Part shown: positions 8,143-18,737 of the stretch, piece after piece | How positions within the stretch are numbered: the first letter of the stretch is position 1 | How the letters are laid out: the number at the start of each line of letters is the position of its first letter | Assembly: GCA_024707145.1 (NCBI GenBank) | Contig: JANQAI010000008.1 | Span: 62,001-126,000, forward strand | Length of the DNA stretch: 64,000 nucleotides | Origin: Magnetospirillum sp. | GTDB lineage: Bacteria; Pseudomonadota; Alphaproteobacteria; Rhodospirillales; Magnetospirillaceae | Direction: 5' to 3' | The notes under the pieces: generated by a model | Seen by the model: only the letters and a program-made list of their open reading frames with translations | What the model was told of the DNA's origin: nothing | Databases searched by the model: none | Translations under genes and position numbers: made by a program

Positions 8143-9015
8143 CTAAAGCCCGCGCATCCATCCCGGCCGGAGGCCCCGCCCACCCGCCATGGCCTGCTCG
8201 ATCTGGGCCAGCACCTTGCCCTTGTCCTTGGGCAGCGTGCCGGCGAGCGGCAGCGCGTTGCTGGCGTGATTGGAACGGAAGATCACCGGGCTGGACGGGT
8301 TCAGGCGTTCGACCAGATGGTGCAGTTCCTCCAGCACGCCGGTGTCGTCCTGCCACTGGAACGGTTCGCCGAAGCGCTCGAAGAAGCGCGGCGCCACCGC
8401 TTCCTCCAGGCCTAATTGCAGGGTGGACAGATAGGTCACCGGCACCCGGTTGATGAGGTCGGCGGTGGCGTCCACGTGCTCGCGCCAATGGGTCTTGCCG
8501 CCCAGGCCGTTGATCACCGTGGCGGAAACCTTGAGGCCGGCCTCGGCGGCACGCGCCAACCCCTGCTCCATCACCTTGGCCGAGCCCTTGGCGATCTTCC
8601 TGAGAATGAGGTCGGAACCGCTTTCGATGCCCACATAGACCAGCGACAGCCTGGCCGCCTTGAGCGCCTGGATTTCCTCGACGCTCTTCTTCAGCAGGTT
8701 GAAGGGCGTGGCATAGGCCGAAACTCGCGTCAGGTTGGGCAGGCATTCCTTCAGCCTGGCGCAGATGGCGGCCAGGGTCTCGGTGGGCAGGCCATAGGCG
8801 TCGCCATCGGCCAGGAAGACGCGGGACGCTTGGGGCCATACCCGCGCCGCCTGCTCGATGTCGTCGAACACCGCCTGAAGCGGGCGCTCCACGTACCGCT
8901 TGACCTTGTACATGGAGCAGAAGGTGCAGCCGTTGAAGCCGCAGCCCAGCGTCGCCTGGATGATCAGGTTGTCGCCTTCCGACGGCGGCCGCCACAGGGG
9001 GAAATCGTAATGCAT
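8143..9015 (-). CDS. Radical SAM domain protein
   Basis: 290 residues. CGFNGCTFCSMYK near residue 25 provides the three cysteines for the SAM-binding [4Fe-4S] cluster in the CX4CX2C spacing of the branch that also carries GCSHNKCTFC. LADGDAYGLP (~70), VSAYATP, GIESGSD (~128) and GGKTHWREHV (~175) continue the TIM-barrel SAM-binding pattern. The reaction is unknown. Start at ATG 9015. It stands alone between Rrf2 and a PRC-barrel gene, so context gives no substrate. Confidence 0.8.
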   Translation of the reverse strand: MHYDFPLWRPPSEGDNLIIQATLGCGFNGCTFCSMYKVKRYVERPLQAVFDDIEQAARVWPQASRVFLADGDAYGLPTETLAAICARLKECLPNLTRVSAYATPFNLLKKSVEEIQALKAARLSLVYVGIESGSDLILRKIAKGSAKVMEQGLARAAEAGLKVSATVINGLGGKTHWREHVDATADLINRVPVTYLSTLQLGLEEAVAPRFFERFGEPFQWQDDTGVLEELHHLVERLNPSSPVIFRSNHASNALPLAGTLPKDKGKVLAQIEQAMAGGRGLRPGWMRGL

Positions 9016-9088
9016 GCTGACAGCTTTCCGCCGGCCCAGGTGTCGGTCCTTATCTAAGCCAAGCGGTGGAAGACCGCCAGCACCGCGG

Positions 9089-9451
9089 TCAGTCCTTCTC
9101 GCCCCGGTACTCGGGCAGCTGCGACAATTGCTGGTCGTTCATGTTGAGCGTCAACTGGTCGGCCTTCATGGAGACGTCGTTCCACGGCACCGCCCGGTTC
9201 TTGCCCTTGACGTCGACCACCAGGGCCTGCACCCGCCCGTCCTGGCCGATCAGCACGTCCTTGACCTTGCCCACCTCCTTGCCCTGGGTGTTCACCGCCT
9301 GCTTGTCGATCACGTGATGGGCGTCGGCGGACAGCTGGGCCTGGGCCGCCTGGCCTTGCTGCTGCTCATGCTGGGCCTGCTCCTGCGCGACCGCCACCAG
9401 CGGCAACGCCAGGGCCAGTCCGGCCGCGAGGACGAATGCGGAGTGTTTCAT
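9089..9451 (-). CDS. PRC-barrel domain protein, exported
   Basis: 120 residues. The first ~22 (MKHSAFVLAAGLALALPLVAVAQ) form a Sec signal peptide ending at an A-x-A-like site. A Gln-rich linker (EQAQHEQQQGQAAQAQ) follows, then a PRC-barrel core: HVIDKQAVNTQGKEVGKVKDVLIGQDGRVQALVV. The role is probably structural or adaptor-like in the periplasm. Single gene with its own start at 9451. Confidence 0.75.
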   Translation of the reverse strand: MKHSAFVLAAGLALALPLVAVAQEQAQHEQQQGQAAQAQLSADAHHVIDKQAVNTQGKEVGKVKDVLIGQDGRVQALVVDVKGKNRAVPWNDVSMKADQLTLNMNDQQLSQLPEYRGEKD

Positions 9452-9525
9452 GGAAGCCTCCCGATGCCTTGTCTTGCCAAAGCATCAACCGAGGCTCCCC
9501 CGGCCCTGTTCCCGGCGGCCGGATG

Positions 9526-10905
9526 CTATTCCTGGCATTCCGGGCTGGGATCGGGCCGCTTCTCGCGCATGGTCACCAGTTCCTCGGCCGCCGTGGGATG
9601 GATGCCGATGGTGGCATCCAGTTGGGCCTTGGTCACGCCGCATTTCATCGCCACGGCGAAGCCCTGGACCATCTCGGCGGCGTCTGCGCCCACCACGTGC
9701 AGGCCCAGCACCTGGTCGGTGGCGCGGTCCACGATCAGCTTCATCATGGTGCGCTCATCACGGCCGGCCAGGGTGTTGCGCATGGGCTTGAAGCGCGACA
9801 GGTAGACGTCGAAGGCGCAGCCATGGGCCGTGCGCGCCTGCGCCTCGGTCAGGCCCACAGTGCCCACCGGCGGCATGGAGAACACCGCCGTGGGGACGCC
9901 CGTGTAATCCATGGTGGTGGGTTTGTCGAGGAACAGGGTGTTGACCAGGGCGCGGGCCTCGGCCAGGGCCACCGGGGTCAGGTTCATGCGGTCGGTGACG
10001 TCGCCGATGGCGAAGATGGAGGGCACGGCGGTGGCCGAGAACTCGTCCACCACCACGGCGCCGTCCTCGTTGAGCGGCACGCCCGCCGCCTCCAGCCCCA
10101 GGCCGTCGGTATTGGGGCGCCGGCCGGTGGCGTACATGACCAGGTCGGCATCCAGCGTCTCGTCGCCGGACAGGCGCAGGGAATAGCCCGCCTTGGTCTT
10201 CTCGATGGACTTGACCACCGTCTCGCAACGCAGATCGATGCCCTTCTTCACCATCTCCTCGGACAGGGCGGCGCGCACGTCCTGGTCGAAGCCGCGCAGC
10301 ACGGTATCGCCGCGCAGCACCTGGGTGACCTTGACCCCCAGGGCGTTGAAGATGCCGGCGAACTCCACGGCGATGTAGCCGCCGCCGACGATGACCATGC
10401 GGCCGGGCAGCTGCATCAGGTCCAGCGCCTCGTTGGAGGTGATGGCGTACTGGATGCCGGGGATTTCCGGCAGGGACGGCCGGCCGCCGGTAGCCACCAC
10501 GATGCGCTGGGCGGTGTGGCGCTCGCCGGCCACCTCGACGGTGTGCGGGTCGACCACCACGCCGCGGCCTTCCAGCAGGGTGACGCCGTTGTCGCGCAGG
10601 ATACGGTTATAGACCGCCTCCAGCCGGTTCAGCTCGGCGTTCTTGGCGGCAATCAGGCGGGCCCAGTCGAACGACACCTCGCCGACGGTCCAGCCGAAAC
10701 CCAGGGCGTCGGTCAGGTCCTCGGCGAAATGGGCGCCGTAGACCAGCAGCTTCTTGGGCACGCAGCCGCGCATGACGCAGGTGCCGCCGACGCGGGATTC
10801 CTCGACCACCGCCACCCGCGCGCCCAGCTGCGCCGCCAGGCGCGACAGGCGCACGCCGCCCGAACCGGCGCCCAGCGTGATGAGGTCGAAATCGTAACCG
10901 GCCAT
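9526..10905 (-). CDS. gor: Glutathione-disulfide reductase
   Basis: NADPH-dependent flavoenzyme that reduces GSSG to GSH. 459 residues: FAD-binding LGAGSGGVRLSR near residue 12, the redox-active disulfide GGTCVMRGCVPKK (~41-53), the NADPH-binding IVVATGG and VGGGYIAVEFAG (~175), the second FAD motif FAIGDVTDR (~300) and the dimer-interface HPTAAEE with the catalytic His-Glu pair (~440). Start ATG at 10905, with GATCGCT upstream but no strong ribosome site. It is separate from the downstream PRC gene and the upstream histidine kinase. Confidence 0.92.
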   Translation of the reverse strand: MAGYDFDLITLGAGSGGVRLSRLAAQLGARVAVVEESRVGGTCVMRGCVPKKLLVYGAHFAEDLTDALGFGWTVGEVSFDWARLIAAKNAELNRLEAVYNRILRDNGVTLLEGRGVVVDPHTVEVAGERHTAQRIVVATGGRPSLPEIPGIQYAITSNEALDLMQLPGRMVIVGGGYIAVEFAGIFNALGVKVTQVLRGDTVLRGFDQDVRAALSEEMVKKGIDLRCETVVKSIEKTKAGYSLRLSGDETLDADLVMYATGRRPNTDGLGLEAAGVPLNEDGAVVVDEFSATAVPSIFAIGDVTDRMNLTPVALAEARALVNTLFLDKPTTMDYTGVPTAVFSMPPVGTVGLTEAQARTAHGCAFDVYLSRFKPMRNTLAGRDERTMMKLIVDRATDQVLGLHVVGADAAEMVQGFAVAMKCGVTKAQLDATIGIHPTAAEELVTMREKRPDPSPECQE

Positions 10906-10970
10906 GAGCGATCTCCTGCGTTGCGGACACAACGTAGCAACGCGGAAGGCTCGGCGAAAGGCCGGCCCGG

Positions 10971-12290
10971 TCAAAACGGCAGCAATACCGTCACCGTGGT
11001 GCCGCAGCCGGGCGCGCTGCGGATGTGCAGGCTGCCGCCGTGCAGGCGGACGAAACTGTTGCTGAGCGGCAACCCCAACCCCGTGCCGGGGTAGCGACGG
11101 GCCAGCGACGAATCCACTTGGCCGAACGGTGTGAGCGCGGTCTGGACCGCCGTGTCGTCCATGCCGATGCCGGTATCGGCCACCTGGATGGCCACCCCGT
11201 CCTCGTCCATCTCCACCGACAGGCTGACGCAACCGCCCTCGGGGGTGAACTTGACCGCATTGGACAGCAGGTTCAGCAGGACCTGCTTGAGGCGAAGGGG
11301 ATCGACGCGGGCAGTGGCGACGCCTTCGGCGATACGGACGTCCAGCGCCACCCGGGCCTTTTCCGCCCGCTCCGCCACCAGCCGCACCGCCCCTTGAACG
11401 ATCGCGCGCAGATCGCAGACTTCACGATGCAGCTCGAAATGCCCGGCCTCGATCTTGGCCAGGTCCAGGATGTCGTTGATGATCTCCAGCAGGTGGGTGC
11501 CGGATTCGTGGATGGCGCGGATGTACTCGGCATAGACGGCATTGCCCAACGGTCCCATGACTTCCAGCTGCATGACCTCGGAAAAGCCGATGATGGCGTT
11601 GAGCGGCGTGCGCAATTCGTGGCTCATGTTGGCGACGAACTCGCTCTTGGCGCGGTTGGCCAGTTCGGCCTGCTCCTGGGCAAGCAGGGCCTCGCGCGTG
11701 CGTTCGGCCACCCGCACCTCCAGCAGCTCGTTGGCGTCCTGGAGAGCACGCTCGGCATGCTTGCGGTCGGTGATGTCGCCGATGGAACCGACCATGCGGG
11801 TGGCCCTGCCGCTGCCGTCGCGCACCACCAGCCCGCGCGCCAGCACCCAGCGGTACTCGCCGCTTTCGCCGCGGACACGGTATTCGCATTCGAAATGCTC
11901 GGTCAGCCCCTTGAGATGGTCCACCAGCCGGGCCTGATAGGGCGCGCGGTCGCCGGGATGAACCAGCTTCAGCCATTCGTGCGAGGTGGTGTGCAGGTTG
12001 GCGCTGGGGAAGCCGAGAATGGAGAGCAGGCGGGCTGAAAGGTACAGTTCCTTGCTGTTGGGGTCCCAGTCCCACAGTCCCTCATTGGGCCCCTTCATGG
12101 CCAGGGCGTAGCGTTCCTCGCTGCGCCGCAGGGCCTCGGTGGCGGCCAGCAGTTCCTGCTGAGCCCGCAGCGCCTTGGACTGCGCCAGTTGCAGCTCGCC
12201 GATGCGCGCCAGCAGCCGGCGCACATGCGGTGCCCTGTCCGCCCGGCGCGCCGTAGGCGGCGGCCTGATCCGTCCCTTGTAAGCCGTCAT
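10971..12290 (-). CDS. PAS-domain sensor histidine kinase
   Basis: About 439 residues, no transmembrane segment visible. An N-terminal coiled coil ([20 protein letters not shown]) precedes a PAS domain with PAC tail ([18 protein letters not shown] to [13 protein letters not shown], ~55-185). A HisKA domain follows with the phospho-acceptor in [11 protein letters not shown] (~220), then a HATPase domain with N, G1 (DTGIGM) and G2 (GTGLGLPLS) boxes. No cognate response regulator is adjacent. The ATG at 12290 was chosen because the open frame upstream runs through the cysNC terminator; AGGAG abuts that ATG, so the exact start is uncertain. Confidence 0.82.
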   Translation of the reverse strand: MTAYKGRIRPPPTARRADRAPHVRRLLARIGELQLAQSKALRAQQELLAATEALRRSEERYALAMKGPNEGLWDWDPNSKELYLSARLLSILGFPSANLHTTSHEWLKLVHPGDRAPYQARLVDHLKGLTEHFECEYRVRGESGEYRWVLARGLVVRDGSGRATRMVGSIGDITDRKHAERALQDANELLEVRVAERTREALLAQEQAELANRAKSEFVANMSHELRTPLNAIIGFSEVMQLEVMGPLGNAVYAEYIRAIHESGTHLLEIINDILDLAKIEAGHFELHREVCDLRAIVQGAVRLVAERAEKARVALDVRIAEGVATARVDPLRLKQVLLNLLSNAVKFTPEGGCVSLSVEMDEDGVAIQVADTGIGMDDTAVQTALTPFGQVDSSLARRYPGTGLGLPLSNSFVRLHGGSLHIRSAPGCGTTVTVLLPF

Positions 12291-12376
12291 CTCCTGGACG
12301 CTCCGGCTTATTGTTTTTGTTATGCTTCGACTGTGCAGGGTGCGCACGGCGAAGGCAAGCGGAGCAAAGGCATAAG

Positions 12377-12410
12377 AAAACGGGCGCCCCGGCATGGGGA
12401 CGCCCGTCTT
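12377..12410 (-). terminator. Rho-independent terminator of the cys operon
   Basis: On the minus strand CGGGCGTCCCC-ATGC-CGGGGCGCCCG is followed by TTTTCTT. It lies 20 bp after the cysNC stop. Confidence 0.8.
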
Positions 12411-12431
12411 TTCAGGTACCGGAGAAAAGGA

Positions 12432-14325
12432 TCAACTGGCCGCGCGTTCGCGGCTGGAGAGGCCGACCTCGCCTTCCACATAGGCCTGCAGTTCGGCCAC
12501 CGCCTCATCCACCGTGCGGCCGAAGGTATGCAGCCGCAGCGCCGGCTCGGCCGGCTCCTCGTAGGGCGCGGAGATGCCGGTGAAGTCGGCGATCTCGCCG
12601 GCGCGGGCCTTCTTGTACAGGCCCTTGGGGTCGCGCCGCTCGCATTCCTCCAGTTCGGTGGCCACGTGGATCTCGTGGAAGGCCTCGGGGTCGATGGCGC
12701 GCACCTTCTCGCGGTCGGCCCGGTAGGGGCTGATGAACGAGGCGATCACCAGCATGCCGGCCTTGGCGAACAGGTGGGCCACCTCGCCGACGCGGCGGAT
12801 GTTCTCGATCCGGTCGACCTCGGAAAAGCCCAGGTCGGAGTTGAGGCCGGTGCGCACGTTGTCGCCGTCCAGCACGGTGACTTGCCAGCCGCGCAGGAAC
12901 AGCCGGCGCTCCAGGCTCCATGGCGAGGGTGGACTTGCCCGAACCGGACAGCCCGGTCAGCCACAGCACGGCACCCTGGTGGCCGTTGGCCTGGGCGCGG
13001 GCCTGGGCGGTGACCTTGTGCTCCACCTCGGTGAGGTTGCGGGCGTCGCCCGCCGCGCTGGCGACGATGCCGCCGCCGACGATATCGTAGCCGTGCACCA
13101 GCACGAAGCGGCCCAGCCGGGCATTTTCGGCAAAGGAATCCAGCGCCATGGGGGCGCGGGAACGCAGCACCACCTCGGCCACGGCGTTGCGGGCGACCTC
13201 GCCGCCGTCGTGGTTCTTCAGGTCCTCCACGTCCACCACCCGCTCGATGGCCGCCACCTCGACCGGATATTCGGCGGTGGCCAGCTTGAGCTTGAGGCGC
13301 GACCCCACCTTGAGCGGCTGGTGGCCCAACCAGAACACGCGGGCGCGCACCGAATAGGCGATCACCGGGGCGGCCTCGCCGATATGGGCGATCTGGCCGC
13401 GCTCGACGAAGATGGGCTCGTCCAGGGTCACGCCCACCGCCTGGCCGGCGCCGGCCGACACGGTGGAAACGTCGTCGCCCGCCCAGCCCTCGATGCTGGC
13501 GATGCGGGCGGACTTGCCCGACGGTGCGAACACCAGCCGGTCGCCCACCTTGAGGCGGCCCGATTCGATGCGGCCGGCGACGATGCGGCGGCTGTCGAAC
13601 TTGTAGACGTCCTGCACCGGGAGGCGCAAGGCCAGATCGGTGGCCGGAGCAGCGGTGTGGAAGCCGTCCAGGGCGTCGATGATGGTGGGGCCCTGGTACC
13701 ACGGGCTGGCGCCCGAGCGCGTCTTGACGTTGTCGCCGCCGCGCGCCGAAACCGGGATCACGTGGGTGGGGGTGACGCCGATCTCGCCCAGGTAGCCGCG
13801 GATTTCCGCTTCCACCTCGCGGAAGCGGTCCTGGCTCCAGCCCACCAGATCCATCTTGTTGACCGCCACGGCGATCTGGCTGAGGCCCAGCAGGTGCAGC
13901 AGGTAGCCGTGGCGGCGGGTCTGCTCCTGCACGCCCTCGGCGGCGTCGATGATCAGCAGGGCGGCCTCGGCCGAGGCGGCGCCGGTGATCATGTTCTTGA
14001 GGAATTCCTTGTGGCCGGGCGCGTCGATAATCAGCACCGGGCGCTTGCCGGAATGGAAGCGCAGCTGCGAGGTGTCGATGGTGATGCCCTGGTCGCGCTC
14101 GGCCTGCAGGGCGTCCATGACGAAGGCCCACTCGAACGGCATGCCGCGCTTGTCGCAGACCTCCTTCAGGTACTCCACCTTGCCGTCGGGCAGGGCGCCG
14201 GTCTCGTTGAGGATGCGGCCCACCAGGGTGGACTTGCCGTGGTCCACATGGCCGACGACGACGATGCGCAGCGGCGCGGAGTCGCTGCGGAGCAGCGCGT
14301 TTGCGTCGGTATGATCAGCGCTCAT
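12432..14325 (-). CDS. cysNC: Bifunctional sulfate adenylyltransferase subunit 1 / adenylylsulfate kinase, one apparent frameshift
   Basis: The N-terminal GTPase half drives ATP sulfurylase; the C-terminal half phosphorylates APS to PAPS. GTPase motifs: GHVDHGKSTLVGR (~24), DAPGHKEF (~108), NKMDLVGW (~163). The kinase half has its P-loop GLSGSGKSTLA (~463), DGDNVRTGLN, ISPYRADRE and FTGISAPYE. The frame breaks just after the kinase P-loop at CCAGGCTC (12911-12918), where GAGCCTGGAG on the minus strand has one extra C; without it the protein is 630 residues, the usual size. Start ATG at 14325, 17 bp after cysD. Probably intact in the organism. Confidence 0.9.
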
Positions 14326-14342
14326 AGCTTTCCCCCAACCCC

Positions 14343-15143
14343 TTACATGTAGCCGGCGGCGCGCAGCCGCTCGAAGGCGTCCTCGGATTCCTTGTCCTGG
14401 GCGCGGCCGGCGCGCTCGGACGTCCTGGTGGTCTCCAACTCCTCGATGATCTCCTCGACGGTCGAGGCGGTGGAGGCGATGGAGCCGGTGCACGGCGCGC
14501 AACCCAAGCTGCGGTAGCGGCGGCCGTTCTTGGCGAAATACAGGTCCACCACCGGGATGCCCTCGCGGGCGATGTAGCGCCACACGTCCAATTCGGTCCA
14601 GGCCAGCAGGGGATGGATGCGCAGGTGGGTACCGGGGGCGAAATCGGTCTTGAACTGGCCCCAGAACTCAGGGGGCTGGTCCTTGAAGTCCCATTCGTTG
14701 GTTTCGTTGCGCGGGCTGAACACACGTTCCTTGGCGCGCGTGCCCTCCTCGTCGCGGCGGATGCCGGCGATGACGCCGGTGTAACCGTGCTCGGCCAGCA
14801 GCGCCTTCAGCCCCTCGGTCTTCAGCGCCGAGCAGCAATTGACGCGGCCCTGGGCCGGGCTCATGCCGGCGGCCAGCGCCTCCTTGTTCTGGCCGACGAT
14901 CAGCGGCAGCTTCCATTCGCGCGCCACCCGGTCGCGGAACTCGATCATCTCGGGGATCTTGTAGCTGGTATCCACGTGCAGCACGGGGAACGGCACGTGG
15001 CCGAAGAAGGCCTTGCGGGCCAGCCACAGCATGACGTTGGAATCCTTGCCGATCGACCACAGCATGGCGATCTTGTCGAGGCGGTTGAAGGCCTCGCGCA
15101 GGATGTAGATGGACTCACTCTCCAAGACATCGAGATCGTTCAT
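14343..15143 (-). CDS. cysD: Sulfate adenylyltransferase subunit 2
   Basis: Catalytic subunit of ATP sulfurylase, making APS from sulfate and ATP with CysN. 266 residues. [16 protein letters not shown] is the SGKDS-type PP-loop, followed by [54 protein letters not shown] and [13 protein letters not shown]. All are standard for CysD. It sits 3 bp after cysH and 17 bp before cysNC, in one operon read from the sulfite reductase gene. Confidence 0.95.
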   Translation of the reverse strand: MNDLDVLESESIYILREAFNRLDKIAMLWSIGKDSNVMLWLARKAFFGHVPFPVLHVDTSYKIPEMIEFRDRVAREWKLPLIVGQNKEALAAGMSPAQGRVNCCSALKTEGLKALLAEHGYTGVIAGIRRDEEGTRAKERVFSPRNETNEWDFKDQPPEFWGQFKTDFAPGTHLRIHPLLAWTELDVWRYIAREGIPVVDLYFAKNGRRYRSLGCAPCTGSIASTASTVEEIIEELETTRTSERAGRAQDKESEDAFERLRAAGYM

Positions 15144-15146
15144 TTT

Positions 15147-15821
15147 TCACAGGCCCTTGGCAGTCCCCAGCGGGACGGTATGGATTCCACATTCGGTCTT
15201 GGCGCTGCCGGCCCAGCGCCCGGCGCGCGCCGGCTCCCCCGGCTTGGTGGGACGGGTACACGGCCAACAGCCGATGGAGCGGTAGCCCTGGGCCACCAGC
15301 GGATGGCGCGGCAGGTTGCGGACCTGGAAATGGGCCTCGATCTGCTCTTCCGACCAATTGGCCAACGGGCTGATCTTGACCACGCCGCCTTCCTGCTGGA
15401 CGGAGCCCAGGCCATCGCGGTCGAAACCATGGGCGCGCTTGCGGCCGTCGATCAGGGCGGCATAGCCGCCCACCGCCCTGACCAGGGGGCGCACCTTGCG
15501 CAGCTCGCAGCAGCGGTCGGCGTCGGTGCGCCACAAATCCTCGGCCGCCTTGCGCTCCGCCTCGGTGGGGCGCACCACCACCACGTTGGTCAGGCCCAGC
15601 ACCCGCTCCAGCCGATAGCGATAGTCCAGCGTCTCGTCGAACAGCTCGCCGGTATCCAGGAAGATCACCGGCAGGCTGGCGTCCACCTGGGCCACCAGAT
15701 CCAGCAGCACCGCCGATTCCGCCCCAAAGGACGAGGTCACGGCGATGCGGCCGGCAAAGTGGCTGGCGGCCATGGCAATCAGCTCCCGGCCATCCAGGCG
15801 GGACATGGCATCCAGACTCAT
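15147..15821 (-). CDS. cysH: Adenylylsulfate reductase, [4Fe-4S] type (CysH family)
   Basis: Reduces activated sulfate to sulfite with thioredoxin. 224 residues with the PP-loop-like VTSSFGAESAVLLDL (~29), DTGELFDETLDYR, DRCCELRKVRPL, GCWPCTRP and the catalytic KTECGIH near the C-terminus. The two Cys pairs (CC and CxxC) mark the cluster-containing form that prefers APS rather than the cluster-free PAPS reductase. The ATG at 15821 overlaps the sulfite reductase stop (ATGA), showing tight coupling. It coexists with an APS kinase in CysNC, so PAPS may be made for other uses. Confidence 0.92.
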   Translation of the reverse strand: MSLDAMSRLDGRELIAMAASHFAGRIAVTSSFGAESAVLLDLVAQVDASLPVIFLDTGELFDETLDYRYRLERVLGLTNVVVVRPTEAERKAAEDLWRTDADRCCELRKVRPLVRAVGGYAALIDGRKRAHGFDRDGLGSVQQEGGVVKISPLANWSEEQIEAHFQVRNLPRHPLVAQGYRSIGCWPCTRPTKPGEPARAGRWAGSAKTECGIHTVPLGTAKGL

Positions 15822-17885
15822 TCCGCCATCCCCAATATGGCGCTGATGTCGCCCACGGCGGCGGCGACCGGCACCGCCGGTGCCTCCACCACCTGGGTCG
15901 CGGTGTCGATGAGATAGGCCACCGTCTCGCGGAAGGCCTCGATGTCCCCGTCCTTGGCGCCGACGGCGGCGGCATAGGCACCCAGCACATCGTCGTTGCC
16001 GGCATAGGCGCCACGCACCGAGGCGACCACCGCCTCCAGGCTCCACGTCCTCCTCGGCGGGGATGGCCTGGGCATGCAGCAGGCGGCGGCCGGTGGCGAC
16101 CACGGCGGCGACACCGGCGGCGCGGGCGCGCTCGGCTTGGCCGACGGCAAGGGCGCGGTCCAGGGTGATCAGGGCGTCGTCAGCCAGATCGACGAACAGG
16201 TCGTCCATGGCGAAGGGCGCCGCGCATTCGCCGCGGGTGGTGGGGGCGCCGGCGAACTCGTCGACATCGCCCCAGTCCACGAACACATTGTCGGCCTGGC
16301 CCACGTCCAGCGGCGCCAGGACGGCGGCGATGCCCGGCTTGCCCAGGCGCTCGGCCCAGGCCCGCACGCTTTCCGCGCCCTGGCGCTGCTCGCCATAGGC
16401 CTGGCGCAGCAGGGCCAGGGCTTGGTTGGCCAGCTTGGCCGGGATCATGGGGCCGCCGATGCCGATCTCGCCGGTGCGGGCGTCGCCGCCCAGATGCAAC
16501 TGGTAATGGGGCGCCGAGCGGCCGTCAATCTTCTTGGCCATGCCGTGCAGGCCGAAATCGGCCACGTGGTGCAGGCCGCAGGAATTCCTGGCAGCCGGAC
16601 ACGTGCACCGACAGGCCCTTGGCCAGCGGGTCGGCATCGGCCTCGGCCAGGGCCTGGCGGGCGAAATTCTGGGAATTGGTGATGCCGATGCGGCAGGTGG
16701 TGGTGCCAGGGCAGGAAACCACATCGGGCACCGCTTCGGCCGAAGCCGGCACGTCGAAGCCGATGGCCTTCACGCCTTCCACCAGCGCCGCCACCTTGGC
16801 GGCGGAAACCCCAGAATGGCGACGTTCTGGTCGCGGGTGATGCGCAGGCCGCTGCCGCCCGCCTGCTCGGTCAAGTCGGCCAGCTTGTCCAACTGGTCGG
16901 ACGAGACGATCCCCAGCGGCACCGACACCACCACGGCCTTGGAGCCGTCATGGGCGTCCACCACGCCGACGGGGGCGCGGGCGACGGCGGCTTCGGTGGG
17001 GGTCCGCCAGGACAGGGACTGCCACGGACGCTGGGGCAGGCCCTTGACCCGCTCGAATTCCTCGGCGAACAGTTCGACGAACTTTTCCTCGCCGAAGCGC
17101 TTCACCACGAACTTGATGCGGGCCAGCGAACGGTCGCGCCGGTTGGAGTAGCGCTGATGCAGACGGGCAAAGGCCTCGACCACGGTGGGAAGCTCTGCCT
17201 CGATGACGAAGGGCAGCACCTCGACCGCCTGGCGGGGCTGGCCGCCAAGGCCGCCGCCGGCCAGCACGCGGAAGCCCTGCACGCCGTCCCTCTCGACCGC
17301 GATGAAGCCCAGATCGTGGATGGGGCTGGCGCCGCAATCGGTGGCGCAGCCCGATACGGTGAACTTGGCCTTGCGCGGCATGTGCTGGACCAGCGGATTG
17401 CGCAGCCAGCTGCGCGCCAGTTGCTCGGCGACGCGGCCGGCGTCCACCAGTTCGCGCGGGCAGGCACCGGCCAGGGCGCAGGCGTTCATATTGCGCAGTG
17501 TGTTGCCGCAGGCCTCGCGGGTGGTGACGCCGTTGGAGTACAGGAACTCCAGCAGGTCGGCAGAACGGGCCAGCGGCACATGGTAGATCTGGATGTCCTG
17601 GCGGGTGGTGAAATGGGCGTCGCCCACGGCGAAGCGACGATTGGCCTCGGCGATGGTGCGGGCCCACGACACCGGCAGGATGCCGCCGGGGATCTTGATG
17701 CGGACCATCTGGACGCCGGGCTGCTTCTGGCCGTAGACGCCGAAGCGGACGCGATAGGCGGTCCAGCGCTCGTCGTCCCACTCGCCGGCCAGATGCTTGG
17801 CCAGGCCGTCGCGATATTCGGCCAGATCGCTCATCCGCACCAACGGCTCGGGCTGAGTCAGCGGGGCCAGGATCGCGTCGCGCAT
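15818..17885 (-). CDS. cysI: Nitrite/sulfite reductase, siroheme type, three apparent frameshifts
   Basis: Six-electron reduction of sulfite to sulfide. The N-terminal half shows GVYGQKQPGVQMVRIKIPGG, FTTRQDIQIYH, CALAGAC and SGCATDCG; the second half shows RITRDQNVAILG, CPGTTTC and SGCQNSCGLHH. Both halves therefore carry Cx5C and Cx3C pairs. Three one-base errors interrupt the frame: a missing G near 16809, an extra G near 16585 (CCAGGAATTCC) and an extra C at 16036-16043 (GAGCCTGGAGG). Corrected length is 688 residues. Start at ATG 17885 (GAGAGG 10 nt upstream) or 17894. First gene of the operon cysI-H-D-NC. Probably functional. Confidence 0.85.
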
Positions 17886-18034
17886 GTTCACCATTCCTCT
17901 CTCGATTTCACACACAATTCGGTGTATGTATAACATTAACTACGAGATGACACCGGAAAGACTAGAAAGTCAACGTATTTTTGTGTAGAATAATCCCATT
18001 CACCAGTAGCTTAACCGTAGAATTAGGAGCTGCC
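17886..18034. promoter_or_regulatory. Divergent promoter region, sulfite reductase / rhodanese
   Basis: A/T-rich 149 bp between divergent genes. On the minus strand TGTTATACAT is a good -10 for the cys operon. On the plus strand TCAACG and TAGAAT (about 17980-17998) could serve the rhodanese gene. The imperfect repeat ACACACAATTCGGTGTATGT near 17910-17930 overlaps the minus-strand promoter and is a possible operator. Confidence 0.4.
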
Positions 18035-18454
18035 ATGACCGCCTATGCCGGCGACCTCACCCCCACCCAGGCGTGGGAACGGCTGCAATCCGAGCCCAAT
18101 GCCAAGCTGATCGATGTGCGCACCCAGGCGGAGTGGACCTATGTGGGCATTCCCGATCTGGCCGGATTGGGCAAGCAGCCTATCCTGGTGCAGTGGCAGG
18201 CGTTCCCCGCCATGTCCCGCAACGACGCCTTCGCCGATCAGCTGAAGAGCCAGGGCGTACAGCCGGGCGACACCCTGCTGTTCCTGTGCCGCTCGGGCGT
18301 GCGCTCCAAGGCGGCGGCCGAATTAATGACCCAGCTGGGTTTCGGCGCCGCCTACAATATTCTGGAGGGCTTCGAGGGCCCGCTGGACGGCAGCCGCCAC
18401 CGCGGCGGTGCCGCCGGGTGGAAGGCCACCGGCCTGCCCTGGGTCCAAGGCTGA
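18035..18454 (+). CDS. Rhodanese-domain sulfurtransferase
   Basis: 139 residues, a single rhodanese domain. LIDVRTQAEWTYVGIPDL near residue 28 is the N-terminal CH2-type motif and FLCRSGVRSKAAAELM (~89) is the catalytic loop with the persulfide-forming Cys and the CxxGxR signature. The ATG at 18035 has AGGAG six nt upstream. It is divergent from the sulfate assimilation operon, so handling of reduced sulfur during cysteine or cofactor synthesis is likely (inference). No signal peptide. Confidence 0.85.
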   Translation: MTAYAGDLTPTQAWERLQSEPNAKLIDVRTQAEWTYVGIPDLAGLGKQPILVQWQAFPAMSRNDAFADQLKSQGVQPGDTLLFLCRSGVRSKAAAELMTQLGFGAAYNILEGFEGPLDGSRHRGGAAGWKATGLPWVQG

Positions 18455-18467
18455 CCAACTGCCTGCG

Positions 18468-18502
18468 GAATGGGCGGCGCTCCGGCGAAGGGCCGCCCAT
18501 TC
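18468..18502. terminator. Stem-loop after the rhodanese gene
   Basis: GAATGGGCGGC pairs perfectly with GCCGCCCATTC across a 13-nt loop, 13 bp after the stop. There is no T-tract, so it may be a weak or Rho-assisted terminator or an RNA 3-prime stabiliser. Confidence 0.45.
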
Positions 18503-18737
18503 CCACGCCATTTCCGCCCCGACTGTTGCAAGAGCGCCGCACTGTGGCACCAACGACGAAAGCGCTGCCGATTGCCGTTGCTTCCGCCCGCGCCGGGCAG
18601 CTATCCATAAGGGGAGGGTCGGCTGGCCGACGTCCGGTCGCCGCCGGTCGAAACCCGAAATCGCGTGCGCCAGCGCGGGCACCTGGCGGCTATAATCGGG
18701 TATCGGCGCCCGGCCGGCAGCTTTAGGGTTTGATCAA

